64,000 nucleotides of DNA from the NCBI GenBank assembly GCA_013399875.1, contig VXAZ01001682.1:1131060-1195059 (forward strand), given 5' to 3'. The stretch's first letter is position 1. Each line of letters starts with the position of its first letter. The DNA comes from Gymnorhina tibicen. Taxonomy: Eukaryota; Chordata; Aves; Passeriformes; Artamidae. The position numbers were made by a program, and so were the translations under genes. Positions 1 to 16,466 of this stretch are shown here, one piece after another. The notes beneath the pieces are model-generated. The model did no database searches. It worked only from the letters and a program-made list of their open reading frames with translations, and was not told the DNA's origin.

Positions 1-3385
<3,385 letters not shown>

Positions 3386-3512
3386 CCAGCATGCACAAAG
3401 GCTTCCTGGCAAATTTGAGTCTCCCCCTCCATCCTTTGTAGCGACAGCAACAGCCAGCAGCCCAGATTCTTAAGGCAAACTCTGCTCCAAAGATGAAAAT
3501 GGCAAAAGTTTC
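3386..3512 (-). CDS. KCNQ3: KCNQ3 exon 3: S2 and cytoplasmic S2-S3 linker
   Basis: 127 nt encoding 42 residues, about 160-201 in human numbering, plus the first base of the Asp202 codon. It opens [18 protein letters not shown]2 with the two conserved acidic residues (E160, E170) and the Phe (F167) of the gating-charge transfer centre. The cysteine-rich, basic S2-S3 linker [18 protein letters not shown] follows. The acceptor is TTGATACAG just above 3512, with a ctaac branch-point-like motif about 25 nt upstream. The donor reads CTGG|GTAGGC, weak at four positions against MAG|GTRAGT. The frame joins exon 2 at a codon boundary and exon 4 after the first codon base. Because 127 is not a multiple of three, skipping this exon would shift the frame. 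Confidence 0.97.
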
Positions 3513-5254
3513 CTGTATCAAGACACAAACTACATTGTTAGTCTCACAACAAGTTTTGCAGTAATTCTGGACACAAGGATACAGCTGAAGGAAACAGATG
3601 AGGTGCAAGTGTTAGGATATGTGTGAGAAAGAGAGGAAAAAAGTGGAGGACAATTGAGATTGATTACAGAGGCAAGGCAAAGGGGGGCCAAATTTTCCAG
3701 CCTGCTAAGTACTCTGCAGAAAGGGTTTGCCCCTGCTGTTGGGTAAATATGAAGTGCTTACCCTGCCTTAATGGAAGGGCAATTACTTCACAGAAAGACA
3801 TCCTGCTCCACACAAAATGAGCAGACATATGTGAGTGGTGACTGCAAAGTCCCCAGTGCACTCTGTACCCACCCCCAGGGTCACCCACCAGCAGCTTGTT
3901 CATGCAGCCATATCTGTCGAGACAGGGGCAGGATACAGGATATGGTCATAAATTTAAGGCAATGATAAAGACTTATATAAGACAAATTTAAGGCATATAT
4001 TGTTCCCTTAAATTTCTGGTGGACGAAAGAATGGGATTTTCCACCTTGCTCCAGAACCTTTCTAAGCATGGGGAGGGAATGGGGAGCAGAGAGCTTCTCT
4101 GAGGTGCTCAGCAGAGATGGGCCAAGGGCAGCCTGGGACACGGGGTTACTTTTCCTCTCTGTGAATTGCTGGCAAGAGGGAAAAGGGGACTTTTCCTCAT
4201 GCTCACAGGTGCTTCTGAAAACTGCTGAGAGCCACATAAAAACAGGCACAGGAGAAGGAAAAATAACCTCAGGCTTTTCCAAATGTGAAAGATGGGTCTA
4301 AGCAGGGTAACAGAGACCAGAAGCGAGTTTCACATTCCCTGAGGGATGAGGGTGTTTTCATACAGGCATTTTTTGAGAAGGAACATGCAAGGGGAATTCA
4401 CCTTTCATTCCTTTTGGCATTTAGCTCTTGCTCGGATCTATATGTCTCTGGGGGTACAAGGGGAAATGGAAATTGAGATCCTGGAACTAATTTTGCTGTG
4501 CAGTTTCCCTAGGGATGCTTTAAACAAGGCCAGGTTAAGAGAGACATTGTGTCCTGTATTTTATGATAGCTATGGGAGCAAAGGAGGTTCATTTTTAGGG
4601 TCATTTTCATAAATGTTGAATTTGCCATTTTATATTTAGTGAGGGTTTTTTTCTATTTTTTAATTCTTTTGCTAAATGGGAGGCCTTACTGAAATAAAGT
4701 CTTGAGCATGAACTTCAGAATTTATAGAACAAGCAATCTGGAATGTATTTGCTGTGAATACATTTTCTCTCAGAGGCACTGCCTGCAGCAATTTCAGTTA
4801 TATTGATATTGGACACAAGCATGAGTCTAACTCTGATGACCTCCCTTGAAAGAAATACTAGTATTAGTAGAATACTATAGAATGAATCAAAACTGTTGAA
4901 AGATTCCCCCAAAAAATAGTTTTCAAGTGTGTTTAGGCCTGGCATGGTCAAAAGGAAATATACTGATAATCTGATGGAAGGACTGTTAGACAAATGCTAA
5001 AAGCCATTCTTTAAAAGCCTCAGGCTATGATTTTCCTTCTCATTTTCTTTTTGCTCAGGAACCTCACTTTCTTTTTACTCAGTTGGTGTTGACAATGGAC
5101 TGGGAACTCTCCAATATATAAGTGTACAGTCACTGCTACAGGACAAACAGCAGAAACCTCATTGCATGCAGAGCTGGGAGTAAGTTTCCATCCCTGCTGA
5201 TCAGGCTGATTTCAAGTCCAGGGCCTTACCAGGGTGATGCCACAGTTTACTTAC
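3513..5254 (-). other. KCNQ3: KCNQ3 intron 2
   Basis: 1742 nt between the strong exon 2 donor (CTG|GTAAGTAAA) and the exon 3 acceptor. I recognise no repeat, RNA gene or extra exon in it. Short open frames are chance. Confidence 0.92.
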
Positions 5255-5345
5255 CAGCAAGAGCAGCCAGTCTCCAGAAACCGTCTCATACTCCTTGAAA
5301 GTTGTCAGCACAGCTAAGATCAAACACCCCAAGACAATCAGAAAC
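5255..5345 (-). CDS. KCNQ3: KCNQ3 exon 2: end of S1 and S1-S2 extracellular loop
   Basis: 91 nt. The first base completes a Val codon (GT|G, human V129) begun in exon 1. The next 30 codons (about residues 130-159) read [20 protein letters not shown] and then [10 protein letters not shown], covering the outer two thirds of S1, the S1-S2 loop and the start of S2. The acceptor is a pyrimidine-rich tract ending TTTCATTCCAG just above 5345. The donor is CTG|GTAAGTAAA at 5254. Length and phase match KCNQ3 exon 2. The preceding exon, coding for the N-terminus and the start of S1, is not in the window, so this is the most upstream coding exon present. Confidence 0.97.
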
Positions 5346-7584
5346 CTGGAATGAAATAAAAGAAAAAACCCCACAGCATTGTTACTCCTCTCTGTATTTG
5401 CACTGGAGATATTGCCTATAAAATCCTGAGTAGACACTTTCACGGGATGGCTGCTTCCCATTGGCGAGCAGTGAGGTGGGCTTTTATGAAGATCAAGAGT
5501 TCTCAACCAGGATGGAGCAGGGGGAACTGGCAGTCATGGCAAGATCCTGAGTCAGAATGTTCCTGGGCCAGACGTGCTTTAATTAGCTCACATTCTTCAA
5601 GAATGAAGTGGGCCATAGTGCATTTTGGGAAGGGATTGTATGATACAGCAGGGGACTGTATTGCTCAGGAGGTCTATTCCAAGCTGTGTGCTGCCCAGAA
5701 TGGCACTGCAGTTACAGTGCCATGGCTCTGCTTGGCACATCCTGAGGCCTGGGAAACATAAATGTGTCACTATAATGCAGCACCAGGACAAAGCCTCCCT
5801 TGAAAACTGCTCTGCATTTCTTATTTTTTTTTTTCTTCTCTTTTTGCACTGATTTCTATGAAGATGAAAAGATGAAAAGGTTTGAAAGAGTAACAAGAGA
5901 GCATAAATTTCTGCTCTCCAGTAAACAAAGTGCGTGATAAATCACTGTCCCTGTGTTATTTTCTGTCTGTGAGGCTCCAGAACACAGAGATTTGACTAAA
6001 AATTTAACTCCCACTGCTGGAAAATCCAATTCATTCTAATTGATATGCTTTGCAAAACTATTCCCAGGTTCAAGCTATTCAAATTCTTTTATACAAGTGA
6101 TTACTGTGAAGCAAAGTGGGGCAAGCTCATATTCTGGTACTTCATGTACCCAGATCATGGGCATTTTAATGTGCTTCCAAAACCTGATCCACAGGAACAG
6201 AGGGGCAGGTGGCCATGGAAGTATTTTGAGTTTAATGAATAAATTAGAAGGATGTCTTTGTAAAAGCTCTGGATCTCCTGCTTTCATAGCTAGGGTACAT
6301 CAAAGAAATGATAGGCATTAGGTACTGAAATCAACCAGGAAAAAAGCTTGTGAAGAATCAAGCTGTGTTTATGTGTACTACCTGTTTTGAATTTCAATCT
6401 GGTTCCTGTAGTGTGATTTCATTTCTTGCTGAGTAAAACTCCACTTTGTTTTAGTGGGTGAAATGAGCAGAGCCAGAGCCTGCAGAGTGGAGGCGGTGAC
6501 CAGGGACTCAGCTCAGCTCAGCGACACGTGTCCTCTAACCTGCCTCGGGTTTTCATTTCCTTCACGTCTGAGAAAACCTAGGGCTAAAGAATGGTATTCT
6601 GAAAATGTGCAACTTATTTGCAGCTGGAGTGAAAGGACAGCGGTGAGCTCCAGATAGCTCCTGCTGCCTTTTGAGGGGAATTTCCTCCGAGCAGCATCCA
6701 CTAGCACCCTCCATGGAAGGAAAAGACAACAGTAAAACACTTCCTGGCAAACCCTGAAGGATCACTTTTCTGTGGCTTTTCTGAAATTTGCTGCTCCTAT
6801 GACAGGAAAATTTCAGATCAGCCATTTCAAGCAAGGTCAGAACAGAAGTAAATGTGTTTCCTCGTGCTAAATAATTTTGGATTTCTTTGGCAAGTTTCAC
6901 CTTTTCCCACTCCCCAGCCTTTCTCTAGATCAGGAGTTACATAGTTGGTAGAAAACAGACCGAAATGTGTCTTTTGCCATCTACCTACAACCACACTCTT
7001 GCTGCTCAAGACATTTGGCAGTTCATTTAGCAATTTTGTGGTGCTCCTGCCATGCCCTTGAGCTTGTTCTGTTGCACCATACCTTGTCCCCACTTTGCAG
7101 TTATAAAGCTCCCTGACTTCCCATCATCCAGCTGTCCTGAAACCCCCAAGAGCAAACTGGTGAAAACTAAACAAATACAACATGATTCCTTTGATTAACT
7201 ATAAGTCACCTGTGCTCTGCCACAGTACAGCCTTTACAGTGGTACTACCACTAACACTCCATTTAGAACCTTGAGCATCTGCTGCTTGGTACTTTCCATT
7301 ACAGCCACTTCTTTATACTATGTGAAAATTCGGTCACTCATCAGCTCACAAGTATCATTTTAATGATTTAATGAAAGGTGAAACACACTGAAAGCAGTCC
7401 AAGGAAATTACGACATTACATTACATCACAGGCTACTTAAACTGCAGGCATGAATTTATGATATAATTTAACAAAACACCGCTGTCAGTTAAAGATGATG
7501 CACAGATTTTTGTCCAAAAGGAAGAGAGACGATAAGTTAGCGGTGAAATCGTCATCTTTTTTGCCTAAAAATGCCTGCGGTTTT

Positions 7585-7600
7585 ACCACTAGAGGGTACC
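7585..7600 (+). promoter_or_regulatory. CTCF-like motif, forward
   Basis: CCACTAGAGGG at 7586-7596 fits the CTCF core CCASYAGRKGGC at all 11 positions compared, in forward orientation. A motif match alone does not show occupancy. Confidence 0.35.
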
Positions 7601-8860
7601 GGTGCTCCACAGAGCGAGGGGATACAGCTCCCTCGTTTTCCTTCCCCATGAAACAGACTCAACGCAGGTGATGTTCAGGTGATCGCACCCACGTATGTGA
7701 TATAAGAAAAGGGATCTCTCAGTGATGAAAGGGTTTGGTCAATAAAAATCCCAGATGCTGACACCGAGGGACAACTGCTTGGTGCTGCTTGCTCAATCCC
7801 TCCATGCGGCACACTGCAAGTCCCAGCTCCAAGTGAACGCCCGCCTATGAGAACAACAGATCATGCAGGACAAAAACTCCACTAAAAGTAGGGTAAGAGG
7901 GTCATATTGAAGATCACAAGTCATCATGAATAAATCTTGAGGGCAAATCCGAGAAGAGATCGTGACCTGAACCCCCCATTGCAGGAAATGCATGAAAGCA
8001 CCTCAGAAGTGCCATTGCTGAGTGGGAACTGCAGTCCCCAAAACCACAGAGCCCACAGAGCCACACTCCTGCTCTTTCCTGCAGGACACTGGCGTGTGAA
8101 GGGATGAAAAGCCTGTGTTTGTACTCATAACCACAACGCATCTTGGAAGGGTCACCTTTCCTCCTGCTACCCCATTTCCAAGGGATAAACACCAACTGCA
8201 AACACCTGCAAGTTAATCAGCTCACATCTCAGCAGTCGTCCTCCGCATCTGCAATAATTATGACTGCGGCTCAGAGCACGCCATCAATTTTAATCTGCAT
8301 TGATGCCATGCAACCCAGCTTCTTCTGGTCTGGATCTTGGTGGCTTTGAAGCCTGCAAGTCTTCTTGTGTCCTCTTTCTATGGAGGATGCTACACAGATA
8401 CCGTGCTTCTTACATCAGTCCCCCTTGCTTAGCAAAGATGATGGCAAGGTTCATCTTCCCCTTGCTGCTCCCACCCATACTCTGGGCAAACCGATGCCCA
8501 TAGGGTGGCCATGCAAACATAAAGACAGTTGGCAACAGGACAATACGTGAGTCTACACTGCCTAATTTCATCTTGTAGAGGCAGCAGTGTGGGCTGAGTG
8601 GTTGAGTCTGCCTGTAAAATCGTAACAGACAAATCACAGGGTAAGAAACTGCTGAAATCACAGAGGATGAGCAGGAGGAATGCTGCCACTGACCTGGGGA
8701 ATCAAGGGACAGAAGGGGAGGAAATCTGAAATTTACTCACAGTTATAATGATTTGCAGGACATAGAGCACTAAGGCTTAGAAGAAAGAAATAAGGTGAAA
8801 ATCAAGGTTTAAAATGAAAACTGAGTCCTATTAAGTCAAAGCTTCCTATTAAGCAGACTT

Positions 8861-8876
8861 TCAGCAGGTGGCAGTC
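8861..8876 (+). promoter_or_regulatory. CTCF-like motif, forward
   Basis: TCAGCAGGTGGCAG at 8861-8874 matches the CTCF core CCASYAGRKGGC at all but the first position. Same orientation as the motif at 7586. Confidence 0.35.
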
Positions 8877-11800
8877 CAGACTTCAAGAATGTATATCACA
8901 TATGCCAAATGAGGATCTGAATGTGTTCTTCAGCTTTTTTGAATCATCCTTGCCAGTATTTTACATAATTTTCACAGCACATTACATGGTTCCTATTTGC
9001 AGCATTATGCCTTAAAAATCTGATTAGTTCGTTGTATGCATAAGTTCCAGACCACCAAATGGGAGTGCTCTTTTTTCACTTTCACAAATAATATATTATT
9101 CAGGTCAATGTATTTTCTTAGTTTTAGGAATTGCATGTTTAATACCCTTATTTTCTAATTGCACTATTCTGATGTATTAAAAAGAGTATTCCAAAAAAAT
9201 TCTTTCCCAGAAAAGAAATAATTTATGACTATGCATGATCATGAATCTAATGTTTCTTGTATGAACATCACAGACTGTTTTGCTTTGTAAATTTTTACTT
9301 ATTTTAATATTTTCCATTCTTTGAGTTTTTCTTCTGTATCTGTTTTCATTTGAAACCAGTAGAATGCAGATCTAGCTGAGAACATTTCTGTGTTTTATAT
9401 ATACATCTTCTCATCATGCTTCCTGTTCGCCATCCCTTCCTTCAAAATTGTAGGAGCAGATCCTGTAGTAATTTGCCCATAATCTATTCCAAAACAGCTT
9501 CCTTACAAAGCTGTTTTGAGCACTAGATACGTCACAGGCAGGCCAAACATTTGCGTCTGGTAACATTTTGACAAATTTTTTCTGCTGTGGGACAAAATGT
9601 TAAGTCTCAGTGAGGTTTAGTTAATATAGAGGAATATGTGCTTCTAGTGAACAGCTCAGGTTGATTTAAAGCAAATAGCTCAAGTTAGACAGGATCACCT
9701 ACAGAGGATACTTCTTCCCTTTAGCTGTAAGGACAGACTGGTGACGAGCTCCTGGGCAGAGGTTTAGTGTGTAAATTAGCTGAATGGCATCCCTTATGTT
9801 CACCCTTGGTTTGGATATAATTATAAACACCACCTCTTAATAATGTTTATGTACTTTTTACTATTGAAAGAATTAGCCAGCCAGCCACTGCAGTCCTACA
9901 TTACCAGGTTTTTCTGAAGTCCCTTACTGTAATATTAGAAATCGCATCTACATGTGGTCAAGGATCCTGGTTACAAAATTATAATCCGGGCTTTGGGCAG
10001 GAAAGCTTCTTGAACAGTTGCTAATAAGAAATCCGCCAGTCCAATAGTGCACAGGTTACTGTTTGCTCTCTCATCTTCAATACCACTTCTTGCAAGACAC
10101 TAGGACTTTTCTGTCTCCAAATCTTCTTATGAATCTTAGATTTTTCTGCTTTGCCTTATTTGGTACTTTATTTTCTTCCCTTAAAGCTTGTGCTCTGGTT
10201 TCATTATGCTCAGCCACCTGGTAAATGCTAATGGAATTCTCTAAGATTGTGATATATAAGAAAAATCTGGCAGTGTTCTGCTAAATTTTTGGTTTAGGGT
10301 ATCCAAAGCAATATGGTTCTAAACCATGATTCCCACACAGTTTCCCAAATTTCATATTGGAACAACCTTATTTTCTTCAGCTATTGGCTTTTACCCATAA
10401 GGATTAAAAATGCATCTTTTCTCACAGTTCTTTCAGTTGCTCTATATTCCTACCCACCATCTTTTTCTCTTCTTCCAAACTTCATTTTTCACAGAACATC
10501 TGCAGTATCTTGCACTGATCGCTTTATGGTTGCTAATGAGAAGCTTGAGTCAGGATTTTTAACACTAAAAAAAATGACATTACCAAATATTTGAGAACAG
10601 CTCTTCAGAGAGAAGGGAATGAATGCCTGATTTCCACAGACTCAGGAATATTGACTGTTTAATATTTAGATTCTTGAATCTCTGCACTTCCAAGCAATAG
10701 GCCAGAGATCAGTTAAGAGTGACAGGAAAAATCTGAACATTTTGTGAGGCTACAAAAGGGCAGGGGATGCAGAGAAAAGCACTGAGAAACTTAGTGGAGG
10801 TCCTGGAAGAGAAGAGAAAAAGCAGCAAGTCCTGCAGAAGGGATGTCCTAAGGTTCCTCTTTCTTTGCATCCATAGATTCCATTGAGTGCACACACACAG
10901 CTCCATGCAGAAGTCCCTGTCCCAGTGCCATTATACAGCAAGGACAGGGTAGAAACACCACAGTCAGTAAGCTGTTTTGCACTCTTGCTCTCCTGTGACG
11001 GCAGAGGCAGAAGAATGTCCTCCAAATGATCCTGAGGGAAACCCTAGGAAGTAAGGAAAGATCCCCAAAAGAGCCCTAGTCTCACTGGCATACAAGCTGA
11101 CCTGGCAGGTGATGAGGTGGTGGCCCAGAATGACACTTGTCTGTTGGTGACAGAAGTGACAGACATTGGCCCTCTCACAGTAGGAAGCTGAGGCAGAAAA
11201 GCCCAAATCTTTACTCATGCCATACTTTTGATGACCTTGGGCTCTCATTGGCAGGAATGCCTCTGAATGGGCTTCACTGCTGTTTCCCTGAGTCTGGAAA
11301 GCTTTTAAAATCAAGATCTGGGAGAGGGAAGCTGTGTTTTACAGCAGGGCATTTAGAGTGAAAAAGAACAGCTTTTATATCAGGTGGTTCCTCTTTCCTC
11401 TCCTCCATGTACAAGTCAAGAGCCAGGTTAAAGCTCCCTTGTCCTGCTTTTTTTCAGGTCCAGTCCTAAAAACCTTTTTGTTCTGAGCCCTGTTGACCAC
11501 CATTGCCATCTTTCTCAGGGAGTCTGGCATGCTGGTACATGTTGGGTCAGCAATGTCAGACAGCACAAACACCATCAGCCTGGATTTTCTGCTCAAGGGG
11601 ATGTCTCAGAAGAATGGCCTGACACATTTCCCAGGTTTGCTGGTATGAGACTGCAAAACAGCCCAGAGCACTACATTTCCCTGCCTGTTTCTTCTCAGTT
11701 TAGAAGACAAGAGTCACATACCAATATCCTATTTCCTTCCTGGGACAAGTGTTAAAAGTGCTCCAAAATTCCTGGCATGTGTAAGTCACTGGGAGAGACC

Positions 11801-14800
11801 AAGGCATCTTCTCTCATGGGTAACTGACTGGGGGACAGCTGACAGCAGCGAAGGAGAGGCAATGACAGCATTAGCTACCAAGGGGTTCGATGTCTCCTAT
11901 TCCCTTGCAGATTGAATAAGGATGGAAAAGCTTCTGACCGTTGCAACTAAATATTCTGAGTTTCATCATTAGTGGTTTTAAATTCTATTTTTATATTAAG
12001 TGAAGGACATCGGACTGAACTATTGTTTGGGGCTTTTATCTGCCATGACCAGAATGCCTATCCATGGGCTTATCTCTGGCTGGCAGCAAGCTGCTAATTG
12101 AGTTGAGACACACAGACTATGGAACACGGTGAGCCATGCAGTGCAGCAGAGCAGGGAGAGCACAGAGCCAAACCACATCACCCAGCAGCCCCAGCTGCAA
12201 AAACCACAAATCAAATGAGTTGCAGAAATGCTTCTGACAGGGCATTCTCCAAAGGACATTAAAAAACTTGTGTGAAGCCATTTGAAGGTAAACCTTATGA
12301 TTCCTACATTGGTTTCTGCAAAATTTTGCAAAATAAAAGTGCAGGACTTTTGAAAGCCAGTCTGTAATTGAGTATTTAAGTGCCCAGCCTTCAGCAAACT
12401 CCGTAAAGAGTGAATTTAGATTATAGAAAGAGCCTAAGGTAAGAGTAGCAATCATCCATATCAATGCTTAAACATCTGGAGAAAAATTTCTAGGAAGACA
12501 CCTTTTTAAATGTCACCAAGAGTGCTGTGTCCAGAGGGACAAAAGATCTAGGAGTCTACTTCCAAACATGACAAAATCTCAGGGGTACACAAGATTTAGG
12601 ATGACTCACAGGGACATGCACTGATCTCCCCCACAAACCCTTCCTGTTTCTTTAGGAAGGAGAGAAATTAGTTATACCCTCGAATAAATTTTTAGAAATC
12701 TCCAAAGAATGCAAATGAGCATAACTTCTGAACTCACACTTGTGACTTCTGCCTTGATTGAACACTGTTGTGGTATTTTCTACCTTCCCATTTGAAATCA
12801 ATAAAGATCAAATGACTTAGGAGACAGTAAAAACAAACAAGCAGAAAAACCCAGTCAAAGAGCCCACCCACCCTTTCTTCACCTGACCAAACTCCCTTTT
12901 CTCACAGGCACTCATATCAAATATATTAGGCCCTCCAAAGGTGGCATAGCTGAAAGTGAATTTCTAATATGAAGGCAGCACTCTCCAGAAAAAGCCTCTG
13001 CAGTCTCTAACACAGAGTTACTAGGTAGGAAATTGATAATAATAATTTGGTGGTCAGACAGATTCTTAAAATGAACTGAAAAAAGAATCGTTACTATTCA
13101 TGCAAGACCTCAACCCATTCGGGACTTTTGATAGTTGGATTTTTTTCTATTTTTGACTCTACATTGCAAACCCCATACTTTCAAAAATGCAGATACTTCC
13201 AGCCCAATGTTGCACTTCAGGCATGTGGGATTGCCAACTGAAAAAAAATTTCCAGCTGCGACTGTAACTTCTTTGCCTGTGCCTTCTCACATTCATGTGA
13301 GACATGAGCACTTTCTTCAAGGGTCTCAGTTCTCACTTGGAGTGGGACATTCAGAAGAAAGGCTGCATGGTGCCATTCCCAATGGACTTTTTAGCCTGGT
13401 CAAAGTTTTGCACCTGTGTAAGGAAGACGTGCATGGCTGCACATGGCCTGCACCCCACAACAACACTGCCAGTACCCTCCAGGTCCAGGTAACAGTTCAG
13501 TGGGTTTTCCATTATGGGCAGTGAAGGGTGTCCTGATAATGCAGCTCCTGTGGAGCCAGACATATGGCTCAGTTCTCTCACATTAAGTAGGATCTCTGGA
13601 TTTTTTGGCATAAACTCCACAGTGAGCTCTATCATTTTTCACCTGAGGTGGCCACAGTTGTGCTTGTGACATGGGACACTTGACTCAGGACTTTTCTGGC
13701 TAAAAGCATGAAGTATTACAGCTAGAATGGAAGACAGATGTTTTCCACATAGTGTTTAATCACTGCCTGACCTGGAGAAAATCAAAGGTCTCAGATCTTT
13801 GCTTGGAACTATCCAGTTGCTGGGGTTTTTTAAATCCAGGAAGACTTTCTGAAATTCTTCTATAAGAAAAGAGTGCAGTCATTACTGCAACTTAGATTAT
13901 TTGACAACACTGCACATCAGATTTCTTAACAATCTGGTCTGTAGACTATGACCCATTCACAGATCCAGAGGTGCTGTAAAACAAACTTACATCAATCAGT
14001 CAGGGAAGTATTCCTTACTATGGAGAATGCAAAGAGGATGAGTTGCCCTCAATTTATCCACAAGGAGAGAAGAAGAGGAAAAAGGATCTGTGCTAAAAGA
14101 TGCAAGGGCTAAACTTCACATTACAGGAGCTGTGGATAAAATGAACAGTAGTGGTGTAAAGCAATGCTTTTTCTTGGAATATACAAATTGACACAGACAA
14201 AATACCGTGTTAATAGACCAAATTTCACTGGAAATTAAACCAGATTTTTAATCCAGTTTGACTTGACGCTGTTCCTATAAACCTTTTCTTACACCAGACT
14301 CTTCACTTTTGCTTTATGCTCCACAGCAGGTTGTAGTTTGGCATTCGTGATCAGTCAGACAACAAGGATTCACAGCTCTGGCTCATTTCCAGTACCCCAG
14401 AAAATGGCATTAGCTGGAGGCCAGGGGAAGGCGACTGAATGCAGAATATTCTTAAATATCTCTCTAGAACAGAACTGGGAATGTCTCAGAGGCTCTAGAT
14501 TATCTCAGATAAAATAACCATTTTTAAGCATATCAGTGTAGGAGTCTATCTCAGTCTGATCCCAGGGGATGGGCTTTTATCCAGTAATGATGGACACCAC
14601 AATGCAACTCCACTCTCACACTGCTTCTCCATGGAGAAATAGATGTTCCTCCCCTAGGCTCTGCTGCATACTTCCAGACCTGTATGGAAACTGAAGACCA
14701 CCCACGGAGCCTCACAGTGCACTTGGTGCATGTGACCCAAGACCCAAATTTTTGTGTTTTTGAAGGAGATGGCTCCATTATACCAACCAAAAGTATTGCT

Positions 14801-16191
14801 GGAATCCTGGCACTGCTCACAGTGTCACATGGATGAAAATCCCTTTGGGATGTGAACCTGAGCATGGTCTAATCACACCTTCCCCAGATGGCCAAATGAT
14901 CGATGCCAGGCAGAAATGAAACCACTCCCTCTAACTCAGCCTCACACCAATCAAACCACTGCCATAGGTCTGTCTTTTAATACTTGCCTTTCAAAATATA
15001 TTTGAGGGCTCCTCTTCTCTGATGGTTTTATATGAACACCGGGATTATTTTTAATATCTATTTGTTGGGAAGATAAAAGAGGGACAAAAATTGGATTTCA
15101 ACCCTAAAATGTCAGCTGCTGCATTGATAGTTTAACACATGACAAGGTATCTGGTCTGGATAGAAATGTGAGGAGCATGATCAATTGTTTAAATGCAAAT
15201 CACTTTATAATAGTGGTTTTTTTCAACATCTTGACCTTAAACTACTGAAAATAAGTCAATAACTTCGAAGTGTTTCAGCAAAGGTGCTTGCAGAGGCTGT
15301 GTTATGTGGAATTTCTGTAAGATCTGCATCTCCATAGGAAAGAGCATTGAAGGGTCTGCAGCTGCAGACCCATAGTGCTGATGGAGCGCTGAGGCCAACA
15401 CAGCAACAGCTGAAGCGTGGGGTGCAGATAAGTTGTGCTCCTTTCCCATCTCCAGTTCACATTCATTGGCAAATGATGAATTGTGTTGGCACAGCAAATG
15501 AATCACAGCCTCGCTGGAGGTGAACTTTGGATAGGCCCCTTGGAGGTCATTCTATCCTCAGGACTCTGATTTACACAACAGAACGGTATCATTAGCGCAC
15601 AGTATTTGTACCTAGGTAAATCTGATGCTGTTTTAAAGTATTTCTGTTGGTTTGCATTACCATAAACAATTAATCAGCATTCAAAATTCAGAACGATCAT
15701 CTGTAAGCATGTAACATTTCATTTGATGCCTGAAGTTGAAGTCTTTGGAGGAGGTTATCAGTCTTTTCCAGACCTGTCCAATTTTATTCCTGAAATGTTT
15801 CACCAGCATCTGCAACAATGCTTCTCAACACAATGTATGATGGCCCTTTTGCTCAACTGACTTGTTAATGTCTCAGATTGCATTATCCCTGTTCAACCTG
15901 ACAGATTCAAACAATGACAATTCTATCAAACCCTCAGGAAAAAATGGCAATATGGAAGGAGATATTTTTGGTTTTATTTGAAGAAAGAAGTCTATAGAGT
16001 TGAATAAGTAAATTGAAATGGCAGAGATAAAGTACATTTAGAAAAATAGAAAAAATTGCAGTAATGAGAAGTTCTGCATGCAGAATACAATCTAGCAAAG
16101 CAGTTAAATCTTTGCTAAGAAACTCTGTTAGGACTCATATGTTTTTATCCTCAAAAACCGTGAATCTCTGTGTGTTATACAGAAAGAAGGT

Positions 16192-16217
16192 CCTCTGTAA
16201 CAGACCTCTGTAACAGA
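16192..16217. repeat. 13-nt tandem duplication
   Basis: The unit cctctgtaacaga occurs twice back to back. The second copy plus the following gg forms a small inverted repeat, CCTCTG/CAGAGG. Confidence 0.9.
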
Positions 16218-16447
16218 GGAATACTGGGCACAGTGGGACCTAGCCTTGACATAACTTTCCTATTCTTCCTTGACATCCACGGGAACAGGACTTGCTATTC
16301 CTAATTCAAGGTTTGCCAGCTTCTTCTGTTGTGGTACCAGTGCAGAAAGTGGCTGGAATTTCAGCATAATAATGAATCAATAAGAATGGAGAGTTAAATC
16401 CATTTTCAGGTATAGCATGACAGATCTAACCAGGCAGACAGCCAATA

Positions 16448-16466
16448 CAGCTCACTCAGTGAGCTG
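16448..16466. repeat. Perfect 19-nt palindrome
   Basis: Arms CAGCTCACT and AGTGAGCTG flank a single central C. It lies in single-copy-looking intron sequence. Confidence 0.9.

Noticed and set aside
13135..14865. Open frames near 13.1-13.6 and 14.55-14.87 kb considered as processed-pseudogene or retroviral remnants
   Set aside because: I recognised no protein family, no poly(A) tail, no target duplication and no LTR. A search could still change this.
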